A stretch of DNA of 38,973 nt from Xenococcaceae cyanobacterium MO_167.B52 (lineage in GTDB: Bacteria; Cyanobacteriota; Cyanobacteriia; Cyanobacteriales; Xenococcaceae), in the NCBI GenBank assembly GCA_030065315.1, contig JASJDB010000003.1:1-38973 (forward strand), in the 5' to 3' direction. The translations under genes were made by a program, and so were the position numbers. Below the pieces are notes generated by a model. That model did no database searches and had not been told where the DNA came from. It was given only the letters and a program-made list of their open reading frames with translations. The first letter of the stretch is position 1; the number at the start of each line of letters is the position of its first letter. This document shows positions 1 through 9,353 of the stretch, one piece after another.

Positions 1-18
1 GGATTTCGTACAATCTAT

Positions 19-1326
19 TTATAAGCCAATTGTGTCCACTGTAATTGCGCCAGTTAGGTCAGCACCTATCAAGTTAGCGTCAGTGAAATTAGCCTTCGAC
101 AAGTCAGCGTTGACCAGAAGCGCATTCTCAAAGTCAGCATTAGTGGCAATACCATCGACAAATGTAATGGCAGTTAGATCGGCTCCGATATTATCGGCAT
201 CAGCTCCGTCACTCAAGTTGGCACCATCGAGATTAGCATTGTTCAAAATAGCTCCATTAAGAACAGCATCTTCAAGTTGCGCTCCACTTAAGTTAGCCCC
301 TGTCAAGTCCACACCACTGAAATTAGCTCCATTAAGGATAGCTCCACTCAGGTTAGCACCAGTAAGAGTAACACCAGAGAAATCGACTCCAGTCAGGTCA
401 ACATTACTCAAATTGGCACTGTTCAAGTTGGCATTAGTAATATCAACTCCAGTCAAGTTAGCGTTACTTAAATCAATTCCTTCAAGAAAGGCATTGTCTA
501 GTTGAACCCCTCCAGAAAGATTCGCTCCAGTAGCAATAGCGTTATTGAGGTTGGCTCCACTAAGATCGGCTCCAGTGAGATTAGCACCAGCTAGAATAGC
601 ACGTTCCAAAAATAAGCCTTCCGCACTGATATTAATGAGAATACTGCTACTGAGGTTAGTATCAGCCAGACTAGCATTAGTTAAGGTAGCGTTGCTCAAT
701 TCAGTGTTGGATAAGTTGATGTCTTCGGCACTGACATTGCTCAAATTAGCACCAATAAAAGTAGTATTGTTAAAGCTTCCATCAGTGATGGCTAGACCAC
801 TTAGGTTAGCACTGTCAAAGGTAGAGTCATTGACGCTGACATCCGTAAAGTTGCTTAGTTGAAAGTTAGCACCAGTGGCATCGACATTGTTAAAGATGAC
901 CCCCTCTAAATTTGCGCTTTGAAAGTCCACATTGGTCAAAATAGCGTCGGTAAAGTCAGTGGCTTTAAAGTCAGCAAATGTGGCTGTAGCTCCAGCTAGA
1001 TTCGCTCTAATAAATTTAGTTCTTTCAGACTGTTCGCTACTAAAGTTAGCACTGTCTAGTTCAGCATCAACTAGTGTAGCGTCAGTGAAATTGCTCTGTT
1101 GCCCTTTAACTAAAGTTAGATCAGCTCTTGTTAGGTCAGCACCAACGAAGGAAGCCTTAAATAGATCCGCTTCGGAGAGAGTAGCCTCTAGGAGAATCAC
1201 TCCATCAAAAATAGCGTTTTGTGCGGTTATTTTAAAGAGATTTGCTCTAGTACCGTCTTGTCCAGTAAAGTCTTGATTGTTTAGATTTTGTTCAGATAGA
1301 TTAATTTCTGGCTGCAACATTACCAT
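19..1326 (-). CDS. Pentapeptide-repeat protein (435 aa)
   Basis: Long run of A(D/N)LXX pentapeptides (GANLSGAILNGANFSGVDLTGANLSGA) over most of the ORF. Confidence 0.95.
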   Translation of the reverse strand: MVMLQPEINLSEQNLNNQDFTGQDGTRANLFKITAQNAIFDGVILLEATLSEADLFKASFVGADLTRADLTLVKGQQSNFTDATLVDAELDSANFSSEQSERTKFIRANLAGATATFADFKATDFTDAILTNVDFQSANLEGVIFNNVDATGANFQLSNFTDVSVNDSTFDSANLSGLAITDGSFNNTTFIGANLSNVSAEDINLSNTELSNATLTNASLADTNLSSSILINISAEGLFLERAILAGANLTGADLSGANLNNAIATGANLSGGVQLDNAFLEGIDLSNANLTGVDITNANLNSANLSNVDLTGVDFSGVTLTGANLSGAILNGANFSGVDLTGANLSGAQLEDAVLNGAILNNANLDGANLSDGADADNIGADLTAITFVDGIATNADFENALLVNADLSKANFTDANLIGADLTGAITVDTIGL

Positions 1327-1426
1327 TATTGTTTGTTTTAATTAGAAAATATCCTATTTTTTTAAGTAGTCAATGAATGTATAGCGGTTCTCATTTTAAT
1401 GAGATACAACAGATATCTTGGTTTTC

Positions 1427-1447
1427 GTTCATGGTTCATGGTTCATT
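1427..1447. repeat. Heptanucleotide tandem repeat (gttcatg gttcatg gttcatt)
   Basis: Three adjacent 7-bp units read directly. Confidence 0.7.
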
Positions 1448-1858
1448 GACTGTACCTCACTTATTTGAGAAAGGCTATATAATTTTTAACTACAAAGTAG
1501 GTGGATTTTAGAATATTATGGTGGTTTAGTGAAAATTCGGATAATAATATTTTGTTTATTAGTTCCAGGTGTTTCTTATTACTTTTTTATTAGTTTTAAG
1601 TCTTAGTTTATGAGTTAATTATTAGTTCCGATACTATCTGAATTTTATCTTTACTGTGCTAATTTTAAGATTGTATATTTAATGTTAACGGTTTAAATTA
1701 GTTTAAGCTGTAATTACTTAGAGAGCTTGAAAAATGACTTCATCTATTAATCTATTAGTTAAATAATTAATCTATTAATAAATACAAAATAATTACTTGG
1801 CTTACCCAAGTTAAAAATTCAATACTGTTTGGATAAGCCTAAAAACTTAATGAAATTA

Positions 1859-1894
1859 GGGAGTGTGGGGAGTGTGGGAGGTGTGGGGAGAGAG
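1859..1894 (+). repeat. G-rich 9-bp tandem repeat (gggagtgtg-like), G-quadruplex-capable
   Basis: gggagtgtg gggagtgtg ggaggtgtg gggagagag. Four G-tracts of at least 3 with 5-6 nt loops. Confidence 0.75.
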
Positions 1895-2006
1895 TGGAGA
1901 AAGTCTTGCTCCCTTGTCCTCCCCTTCTTCTCCATGTTCTCCATCCTCCGAAGGACGTTCTTCTCTCTCTTTCTCAACAGATAACTTTTTTAACCGAACA
2001 GTATTG

Positions 2007-2972
2007 CTACAGCCCCGATGCTCTCATAATATCACCAAGATTAGAACAATAATTATTCAAACCAAAGCTGGCAGGAATAACAGGATTTTTGTAGGTAAAA
2101 TGACGATAGTTTAAGGAAAAATAACTCCAAGAATCCATTTGAATACGGAACAGTTTGATTAAAATGTTTGCCAACCAAATATATAGAGGAATACGAAGAT
2201 AAATTTTCTTATTAAAATATTGACATATATCCGCGATCGCGTTATTTACAGTAATACTAGAATTGCCTAAAACTAAATATTTAATCGCTTTTTCTGAAGT
2301 ATCCCATTGATTTTTTGCTTCTGGATGTTCAACTAAATAATTAACTATATAAGCTATGTCTTGAGCATGAATATAATGCAAACTACCATCAGCTTTAAAC
2401 CATTTAATCACCCCCAACCATTTAACAATTTCTGGTAATCCTGAAGATAAATGGGACATAGGTTTATTGTTATCACCACCAAAAACTAAAGTGGGAAATA
2501 GGGCGACAGTTTTATCGGCTATATCTAGTTGATTTAATTGATTTAAACATTGATATTTTGTTCTAATATAATCAGTGCCAAATTTTTCCGCTTCTGACAG
2601 TAGATCATTATTATGATTTAAAATACTAGCTGTCGAAAAATATAATATTTGTTCGCATATTTCTGGATTCAGGGTTTTTATTAAAGATAAAGTTTTTACC
2701 ACATTAATATCATAAGACTCTTTAGCTCCTCCCCAAGAGGTAGCAATTAAAATTGCAATATTAATCTTTTCTTGGAGTAAAGTTTTATAAGATTCAATAT
2801 TTTGTAAATCTCCAGTTAAAATATTAATACAACTATTAGGTTTCCATTGTTCAGGAATTTTAGAAATATTTCTGACTAATAGGTTTAGTTGATAGTTAGG
2901 ATTTTTGCTTAAAATCTCAACAATATATTGCCCAATACATCCAGTAGCACCAGTAATAAATATTTGCTTCAT
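2007..2972 (-). CDS. NAD(P)-dependent epimerase/dehydratase, extended SDR-like
   Basis: N-terminal Rossmann motif MKQIFITGATGCIGQYIVEIL (TGxxGxxG). Start taken at MKQIF rather than the upstream ORF start. Confidence 0.8.
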   Translation of the reverse strand: MKQIFITGATGCIGQYIVEILSKNPNYQLNLLVRNISKIPEQWKPNSCINILTGDLQNIESYKTLLQEKINIAILIATSWGGAKESYDINVVKTLSLIKTLNPEICEQILYFSTASILNHNNDLLSEAEKFGTDYIRTKYQCLNQLNQLDIADKTVALFPTLVFGGDNNKPMSHLSSGLPEIVKWLGVIKWFKADGSLHYIHAQDIAYIVNYLVEHPEAKNQWDTSEKAIKYLVLGNSSITVNNAIADICQYFNKKIYLRIPLYIWLANILIKLFRIQMDSWSYFSLNYRHFTYKNPVIPASFGLNNYCSNLGDIMRASGL

Positions 2973-3027
2973 TAAAATAGCTAAGATCAAGTTTGTTTGA
3001 CTGATAAAAAAGAAAGATTAAAATATT

Positions 3028-4632
3028 TTAATCTAATTGGGATTTTATTTCTAATAAAGGATTAGGCAAAAACTCGGTAGATTTTACTTCTGGCATAATA
3101 GTAAGATATGGTTGCAATAAACTATCTTCTACCCAGGCGGAATAATAGTTAACTTTAGTAGTGTTTTTAGTTAATTCTAATATTTGTAGATCACCACGTA
3201 GAGTATTGATATCAAAGATATATTCATCATTAGGTTGCCCTGAACTAATCCCTAGCGCACCACCACCAACCAAATTCAATTCCACCTCATCTAAACCCCG
3301 AACAAACTTATTGCCTTGCCAATGCCAATTACTTCCTACCCAATATAATAATGCTTCCCATACAGGGGGTTCTATATCATCGTAATAATATTCATTCCAT
3401 GTAATTGCTCCGATATCATTTAACTCTACTGTCATGGCACTTTCTTGTCTAATCTCATACCGACCTTTAAGAGGTTCCTGTTGTTTTGGTAACCACCAAA
3501 GTACTTCTATGGTTTGATCTGAGTCTTTAGCAATAATAGTTCCATCCGCAGTATCATCTAATAAACTGCTATAAATTGGCAATTCTTCCTTGGGTAATTG
3601 CGCCATCACAGCAAAACGCCAACAATTCCAACTATCATCAGTCTTAATAGTCTGCCACTTTACTTTACAAATACCGTTACCTGTTCCAACCCAGAGAATA
3701 TCATTTTCTAGGTGTAGTTTGGTAGGAATTGCACCGACAATTGGACTGTTGCGTACTCGGTAGCTATCGATTTCACCCCTAGTATAATCTGAATTATTAG
3801 GGCGATATGCTACTAATCCCATACTAGGTATATAAGGATTTCCTTCTCCTGTTAACTGAGTAGCAAGCCAAAAAATTGGCTGATCGGGAGTTCCTGTAAT
3901 AACTAAATCATTAACTATTTGATCTGCTATTTCTGGGGGTTTAATGACAGTTATCTGATTAATTTCAGGATTATAACTGACTATGGTGGCAATTCCACCA
4001 AATCCTTCACCACGATAGGTAAAAATTGTCCAAAATAGGCGATCTCGATAAACTAGAGGTGGGGAAATTTCGGGAATACCTAATTCTATACCCGCTCTTG
4101 CTGCTTTAGTTTCTTCTAGGGTATAAAGTATTTGCTGTTGTAATTGAGGAGATTCGGAGGAAATTAATTCAAAAACAACTTGTTTGTCCCCATCAAGTTT
4201 TACTGTATATTGATATTCTTTATCTTCTATTTGAACATTTTTATATTGCTCTGATTCTAAATTATTTTCCAATTTTGAAGGTGATGTTGCTTCAATAATC
4301 CAGTTATTATTACCTCGACATAACGTAAATTTGTAGTTAAAGGCTTTAAATACTATTGTATCTTCCTCAGGGATAATTTCTTTTATTTGATAATTAAAAG
4401 CATTATTAAAACCGTATTCTTCACTATCGATTTTAATAAAAGCCAAGTCTTCTGGTGGTGTAGGACAATTGACAGGTTGCTCAATATTTTCAGTGATTAT
4501 GTCAGTATTATTAGTCGATTTGCAACCAGTAATTATAGTAAAGCCAAGTAATATTGCCACAAAAATTCTGATTTTGGTTGGGGTCAAGAGATTATTTAAA
4601 CTTAAATTATAGATTGTCAATTGTTTATTCAT
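3028..4632 (-). CDS. Hypothetical lipoprotein (534 aa)
   Basis: Hydrophobic N-terminus ending in lipobox-like IITGC-KS; no recognised domain. Confidence 0.6.
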   Translation of the reverse strand: MNKQLTIYNLSLNNLLTPTKIRIFVAILLGFTIITGCKSTNNTDIITENIEQPVNCPTPPEDLAFIKIDSEEYGFNNAFNYQIKEIIPEEDTIVFKAFNYKFTLCRGNNNWIIEATSPSKLENNLESEQYKNVQIEDKEYQYTVKLDGDKQVVFELISSESPQLQQQILYTLEETKAARAGIELGIPEISPPLVYRDRLFWTIFTYRGEGFGGIATIVSYNPEINQITVIKPPEIADQIVNDLVITGTPDQPIFWLATQLTGEGNPYIPSMGLVAYRPNNSDYTRGEIDSYRVRNSPIVGAIPTKLHLENDILWVGTGNGICKVKWQTIKTDDSWNCWRFAVMAQLPKEELPIYSSLLDDTADGTIIAKDSDQTIEVLWWLPKQQEPLKGRYEIRQESAMTVELNDIGAITWNEYYYDDIEPPVWEALLYWVGSNWHWQGNKFVRGLDEVELNLVGGGALGISSGQPNDEYIFDINTLRGDLQILELTKNTTKVNYYSAWVEDSLLQPYLTIMPEVKSTEFLPNPLLEIKSQLD

Positions 4633-5125
4633 AATTTAATTATCCAGGCACACTAGCTAAACTTTCTTTCAGTCTGCTCATCTAATTTCTAACCAAAATC
4701 ATATCCTTGAAAAGTTCACGAGTAGAGAGTTTATCTTGCCTTTTGGCAGAAGACCCGACAGCATAGCCGAAGGGATGAATTTTGGGCAACAGCTATGTTT
4801 ACAAAATATAAAGAAAAGACTATCATTTCAAATGATCTCATCAACTTTGTAATGCAACAGGAATGATATTTGTCCTAAAGGATACCCCTTCGCATATTGA
4901 GAATATAAACTTTATGAGTTGGAGCGTCGATAAGCAACCAAAAACTTGTCTATAATTATTCATAGTTGTTTATTTTGGATAATTTTTGAGTAACAGTATA
5001 GGGTTATTCTGTAAACAATCTCTGGATATGGGAATAAGACAATTCTTTACTATCCTAGAATATGTTTGTTAAATACAAGAATCCATCGCCTACGGCGACG
5101 GGAGGTTCAATTATTATTTATTAAA

Positions 5126-6322
5126 ATGACCAAACCCTTAAGCTGGCAAGAATTAGAAAAGCTAACAGACTGGCAAATCGACAAAATTAATGGAGTTACC
5201 AACTCCCAGGCTAGGTTACGCTTATTTGGTCATAATGAATCAGATATACGAGTTACCTTATATCGGGATAATCATGCTTGGTGTCCCTATTGTCAAAAAA
5301 TTTGGCTATGGCTAGAGGAAAAACAAATTCCCTATCGCATCGAGAAAGTAACTATGTTTTGTTATGGAACGAAAGAGCCTTGGTATAAGCGAATTGTTCC
5401 ATCGGGTATGTTACCAGCCATTGAACTTGACGGACATATTATTACTGAAAGTGATGATATCTTAATTGCTTTAGAGCAAGTTTATGGAGTATTAAAATAT
5501 GGCATGAAAGACTCCATAGTTATGCCTTTGCGACAACTAGAAAGACTGCTATTCAGAGCTTGGTGTGCTTGGTTATGCTATCCTGCGAGACTACCTGGTG
5601 CAGAAAAACGGAATCGGGAGCAATTTACAGATGTAGTTGAAATGGTAGAAAAAGCTTTAGCAAAGATCACCTCACCTTATTTCCTAGATGATTTTAGTAC
5701 AGCTGACGTCATTTTTACCCCCTATGTAGAAAGAATGAACGCCAGTCTTTATTACTATAAAGGTTATTCTCTTAGAGAAGAAAATCCCCGCTTGTCTGAC
5801 TGGTTTGATGCTATGGAAAGCCGAAGCACCTACCGAGGTACTCAAAGCGATTTTCATACCCACGTTCATGATTTGCCACCTCAAATGGGAGGTTGTTGGT
5901 CAAATGGAACACCACAAACCAAGCTAAATCAGGACAAAGTAGATAATGGTGATTGGTTTGGACTTCCTGATGTAACTTATACTGAGCCTGAAACTTCTCG
6001 CGCTGAAGCTCTCTCTAGGGTGATTAAACATCATGCTAATATTATTCGAGTTAATCCTGCTGAGGACGAGTTATTTGATGAAGCCTTGCGTTGTGCTTTA
6101 ACTCATATGATGACAGCAGAAACTTGTAAACCTCCTGCTGGTTCCGATGCTGGACTACGCTACTTACGAGATAGAATTAATGTCCCTCGTGATATGTCTA
6201 TCTATGCAGCCAAACGATTAAGACAATCTTTAGAAGCTACTGCTGCTTTGGTAGGAAATAAGCAAGGTATTCCAATTCCTTTTAAGCATAGAAAAGATCA
6301 AGACCCTGTTAATTTTGTCTAA
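5126..6322 (+). CDS. Glutathione S-transferase family protein (about 398 aa)
   Basis: Thioredoxin-fold start with [24 protein letters not shown]...[12 protein letters not shown]. Start moved to MTKPLSW because the upstream extension contains a palindromic repeat (tcgcctacggcga). Confidence 0.8.
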   Translation: MTKPLSWQELEKLTDWQIDKINGVTNSQARLRLFGHNESDIRVTLYRDNHAWCPYCQKIWLWLEEKQIPYRIEKVTMFCYGTKEPWYKRIVPSGMLPAIELDGHIITESDDILIALEQVYGVLKYGMKDSIVMPLRQLERLLFRAWCAWLCYPARLPGAEKRNREQFTDVVEMVEKALAKITSPYFLDDFSTADVIFTPYVERMNASLYYYKGYSLREENPRLSDWFDAMESRSTYRGTQSDFHTHVHDLPPQMGGCWSNGTPQTKLNQDKVDNGDWFGLPDVTYTEPETSRAEALSRVIKHHANIIRVNPAEDELFDEALRCALTHMMTAETCKPPAGSDAGLRYLRDRINVPRDMSIYAAKRLRQSLEATAALVGNKQGIPIPFKHRKDQDPVNFV

Positions 6323-6390
6323 AGATCAGGTTTTGATCCTGGCTTAACTAAGGCAATCGTATTAGTTATTCCCCCAATATATTGCCAAAC

Positions 6391-6423
6391 AAAAAGGGTT
6401 GACTAATCTAATAGAGTCAACCC
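6391..6423 (-). terminator. Rho-independent terminator downstream of the ycf35-like gene
   Basis: Perfect 9-bp stem GGGTTGACT/AGTCAACCC (6396-6423), followed on the minus strand by TTTTT; lies 44 bp past the minus-strand stop. Confidence 0.8.
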
Positions 6424-6466
6424 AAATGCTTGGGAACGCGCTTCAAACTAAATTCTTAATTATCAT

Positions 6467-6817
6467 TTATTGAAGAACCAACTTAACGTTGGCATTTTGT
6501 AAACCGCGTTGCTTAACTTCAGCCAAAGTTTTGTTAACAGCGTATTTTTGATTGATGGAATTGATTAGTTCAGTTTGGTTGTGCTTTTTAGCAACACCCC
6601 AAAGGTCAGCGATTAAATCAAAAGTTCCATCGCTATTCTCTGACCAACCTAAATCGTATTCACCCTCAAGAACAGCTACGATGTCAGCACGAACTTTCTG
6701 TCCGTTATAACCACGAACATCAGCTTCAGTTTTTACACTAATGCCAAGGTCACGCAGAGAGTTAGTTAAGATTTCAGCGTCAGCGATCTTGGTGCGTAGA
6801 GTACTAAAATGAGACAT
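6467..6817 (-). CDS. ycf35: DUF1257 / Ycf35-like protein
   Basis: MSHFSTLRTKIADAEILTNSLRDLGISVKTEADVRGYNGQKVRADIVAVLEGEYDLGW matches the conserved cyanobacterial/plastid Ycf35-type family from memory. Confidence 0.85.
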   Translation of the reverse strand: MSHFSTLRTKIADAEILTNSLRDLGISVKTEADVRGYNGQKVRADIVAVLEGEYDLGWSENSDGTFDLIADLWGVAKKHNQTELINSINQKYAVNKTLAEVKQRGLQNANVKLVLQ

Positions 6818-6962
6818 GAGATTTCCTCCAGTAGAAGAGAATTAAACAACAACTTTAAGTTTAGACCTGCCTTAATTGGGAATTTTAAGACAGCTTTTTG
6901 AAACAAACTGCTGACTAAATTTCAGTCAGCCTTTACTTCCGCATACCACGGAAGAAAGCCTT

Positions 6963-8546
6963 TTAAAACTCCAGTCGCTGGTATTCAGCAACTGAAGCAG
7001 ATGCAGGACGCGCCCTTTGTCTTGCCCAATCCCGAAGCGCTGTTACTTGCTCGGTCATAGTACGGGACAAGGGGAGAGTTGATTTTATAGCAGCAATAAT
7101 GTCTAACTGCGTGAACTCTCTGTCTTGAGCAAAAGCATCATACATAGCTGCGATGATTGCTTGCTCAATCTCTGCACCTGAAAAACCCTCGGATACCTTG
7201 GCTAACTGTTCCAAATCGAAGCGAGTGATATCAGAACGTCTTTTACCAAGATGAATTCTAAAAATGTCTTGTCTTTCTGCTGGAGTTGGTAAGTCAACAA
7301 AGAAAATTTCGTCAAATCTACCTTTTCTCAAAAATTCTCCTGGCAGCTTTTCTACTCTGTTAGCAGTAGCCATGACGAATACCGGAGAAGTTTTTTCTTG
7401 CATCCAAGTTAAAAATGAACCAAAGATCCGATTAGATGTTCCACCATCAGAATCTCCTGAACCAGCACCACCAGAGAAAGATTTATCTAGTTCATCAATG
7501 AACAAAATTACGGGAGATATAGATTCTGCGGTTTTAAGAGCATTCCGCAGGTTTGCCTCTGAGCGACCTACCATTGAGCCATCATAAACTCTACCCATAT
7601 CTAGGCGTAATAGTGGTAATCCCCAAAGTCGGGATGTAGTTTTGGCAATGAGGGATTTACCACAACCAGGAACTCCTAAGATTAACATTCCTTTGGGCTG
7701 GGGAAGTCCATATTCTCTAGCTCTTTCAGTAAAAGCATCGGAACGTTGTCTGAGCCAGCGTTTCAGTTCTTCTAACCCACCGACTGAATTAATGGTTTCA
7801 TCTTCTTCAATATACTCTAAAATTCCGTTACGTCTAATTAGCTGTTTTTTCTCTGACAAAACTATTTCTACTTCTTTTTCTGTCAGGCGACCAGCTTTGA
7901 CTTGAGCTTTACGATAAACCTTTTCTGCTTCGTCTTTGGTTAGTCCTAAAGCCGCTTTTAATAGTTTTTCCCGATCTTCTGTTTTTATGCTACGACTTTT
8001 ACTCTTCCGCATTTGAGAAGACAATACTCGATCTAGCTCTGTAAGATTGGGTAGGGGATAGTCTAGTACTACCACTTCTTTTTCTAGCTCAATGGGAATC
8101 TGCTGAATGGGAGACATCAGAACTATGACCTTATCCGTGCCTTTAAAGCTAGCAATCACATCTCTGAGCCATCTGGTTACTACCGCACCATCTATAAAAG
8201 GATGTAAATCTTTAAATATGTAGATGCCGGGCTCTTTCTGACGCACCACCCACTCTAAAGCTGCCTCTGGCGATACAGTATTGTGCTGATTCATCTGACG
8301 AGGTTGACCATATTCCACAATACCGCGAGTTACTGTCCACACGAATACCTGTCGATGTTCAGCGTAGTCTCTAGCAATTTTGGCAATTGCTTGCTCTGCT
8401 CTTTCCTCTTCGGGTGTTAATAGATAAATCAGAGGGTATTGAGCTTGTATTAGTATGTTTAGCTCTTCTTTCATAAACATCGACCTTGAGTGAGGGGTTT
8501 GCGGTATGTATCGCCTATCCTGTTCTTGAACTTGGTTGTTCAACAA
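6963..8546 (-). CDS. ycf46: AAA family ATPase, Ycf46-like
   Basis: Walker A GVPGCGKS, Walker B ILFIDELD, AAA sensor region, N-terminal Ycf46-like domain. Confidence 0.85.
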   Translation of the reverse strand: MLNNQVQEQDRRYIPQTPHSRSMFMKEELNILIQAQYPLIYLLTPEEERAEQAIAKIARDYAEHRQVFVWTVTRGIVEYGQPRQMNQHNTVSPEAALEWVVRQKEPGIYIFKDLHPFIDGAVVTRWLRDVIASFKGTDKVIVLMSPIQQIPIELEKEVVVLDYPLPNLTELDRVLSSQMRKSKSRSIKTEDREKLLKAALGLTKDEAEKVYRKAQVKAGRLTEKEVEIVLSEKKQLIRRNGILEYIEEDETINSVGGLEELKRWLRQRSDAFTERAREYGLPQPKGMLILGVPGCGKSLIAKTTSRLWGLPLLRLDMGRVYDGSMVGRSEANLRNALKTAESISPVILFIDELDKSFSGGAGSGDSDGGTSNRIFGSFLTWMQEKTSPVFVMATANRVEKLPGEFLRKGRFDEIFFVDLPTPAERQDIFRIHLGKRRSDITRFDLEQLAKVSEGFSGAEIEQAIIAAMYDAFAQDREFTQLDIIAAIKSTLPLSRTMTEQVTALRDWARQRARPASASVAEYQRLEF

Positions 8547-8887
8547 GGAACTAGCTCTTCTTCTCCATGAAGCTTATCAGGAGCTACACCTTCTCTAACT
8601 GGTAAGGGTAATTCTTCTTCAATGACACCTGGCTGATTTTTCAGGGATATCATTTCGCCGTCTCTCATTACCACAGCAGCTTCACACTCCGGACATATAT
8701 GTACCTGGTGAACATTGCCTTGAGTTGATGTTTCAATCTGATCTACCTGCTCTGGATATTGTAGGTAGAAAGATATAGCTTTTTGTACTAAAGCAGACAT
8801 TGATTCTGCATCTATAGCTGCTCTAATTTTTAGCTTCCTGTGTAGTTCTGGAGGTATGTATAAGGTTACTTTCTGCTTGCTTTGCAT
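8540..8887 (-). CDS. Ribbon-helix-helix-like protein with C-terminal CPEC motif
   Basis: KVTLYIPPELHRKLKIRAAIDAESMSALVQKAISFYL resembles an RHH/Arc fold. It overlaps the start of the AAA ATPase gene by 7 bp. Confidence 0.65.
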   Translation of the reverse strand: MQSKQKVTLYIPPELHRKLKIRAAIDAESMSALVQKAISFYLQYPEQVDQIETSTQGNVHQVHICPECEAAVVMRDGEMISLKNQPGVIEEELPLPVREGVAPDKLHGEEELVPC

Positions 8888-9155
8888 ATTATTAACTTTA
8901 ATAAGTACCCGGGTATGTCAACTAATTTATCTGGTGTTTTGGGTTCTGTCAAGATGTTAAACCATCATGACGGCAATATTGTTACATAGCTTTACAGTTA
9001 GTAATATGTAGCAATATTTAAAGTATCGAGACAGTAGTGGATTTATAGACTAAAACCTTTCTCTGACAAGGAGTATAGAGAAGATTGGGGATTTTTTGAG
9101 CAACTATTAACAATAATCAACACTTACCAAGCCCTTCGGGCTAAAGTCAGAAGTC

Positions 9156-9345
9156 ATACTAAATCCTGTTTAGATACAACACTTTAAATTTGTGGGAATT
9201 TAGAATGCAGAATTTAGAATGCAGAATTTAGCCCTAAAGGCACTAAAGTATTCCCTTCGGTCATTCCCTATCGGTCAATGCAGAAAGGTTTAAGCTAATT
9301 CTACGCTTTAAACTAAAAGTATACTTTGGTAAGCGGATTTAGTAT
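9156..9345. repeat. Possible MITE-like intergenic element bounded by 11-bp inverted repeats
   Basis: ATACTAAATCC (9156-9166) and GGATTTAGTAT (9335-9345) are perfect reverse complements, with an internal 14-bp tandem repeat. Confidence 0.4.
9196..9231. repeat. 14-bp tandem repeat (gaatttagaatgca), about 2.6 copies
   Basis: gaatttagaatgca gaatttagaatgca gaatttag read directly. Confidence 0.85.
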
Positions 9346-9353
9346 TATTTCTG

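Noticed and set aside
32-1276. Three plus-strand ORFs (157, 105 and 114 aa) rich in LAPxKLAP-like repeats
   Set aside because: They are the antisense reading of the pentapeptide-repeat gene; the periodicity comes from the coding strand.
1863-2114. 83-aa ORF rich in Ser/Pro
   Set aside because: Translation of a G-rich then CT-rich low-complexity tract that overlaps the SDR gene 3' end.
5066-5125. N-terminal extension of the GST ORF ([15 protein letters not shown]...)
   Set aside because: Contains an intergenic palindrome (tcgcctacggcga); conserved-looking sequence starts at 5126.
7264-7905. Plus-strand ORFs opposite the AAA ATPase (107 and 87 aa)
   Set aside because: Shadow ORFs antisense to a well-supported conserved gene. 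The same applies to 9367-9591, 11515-11739, 12197-12439, 12905-13162, 15980-16237, 31217-31453, 32280-32590, 34163-34432 and 34789-35188.
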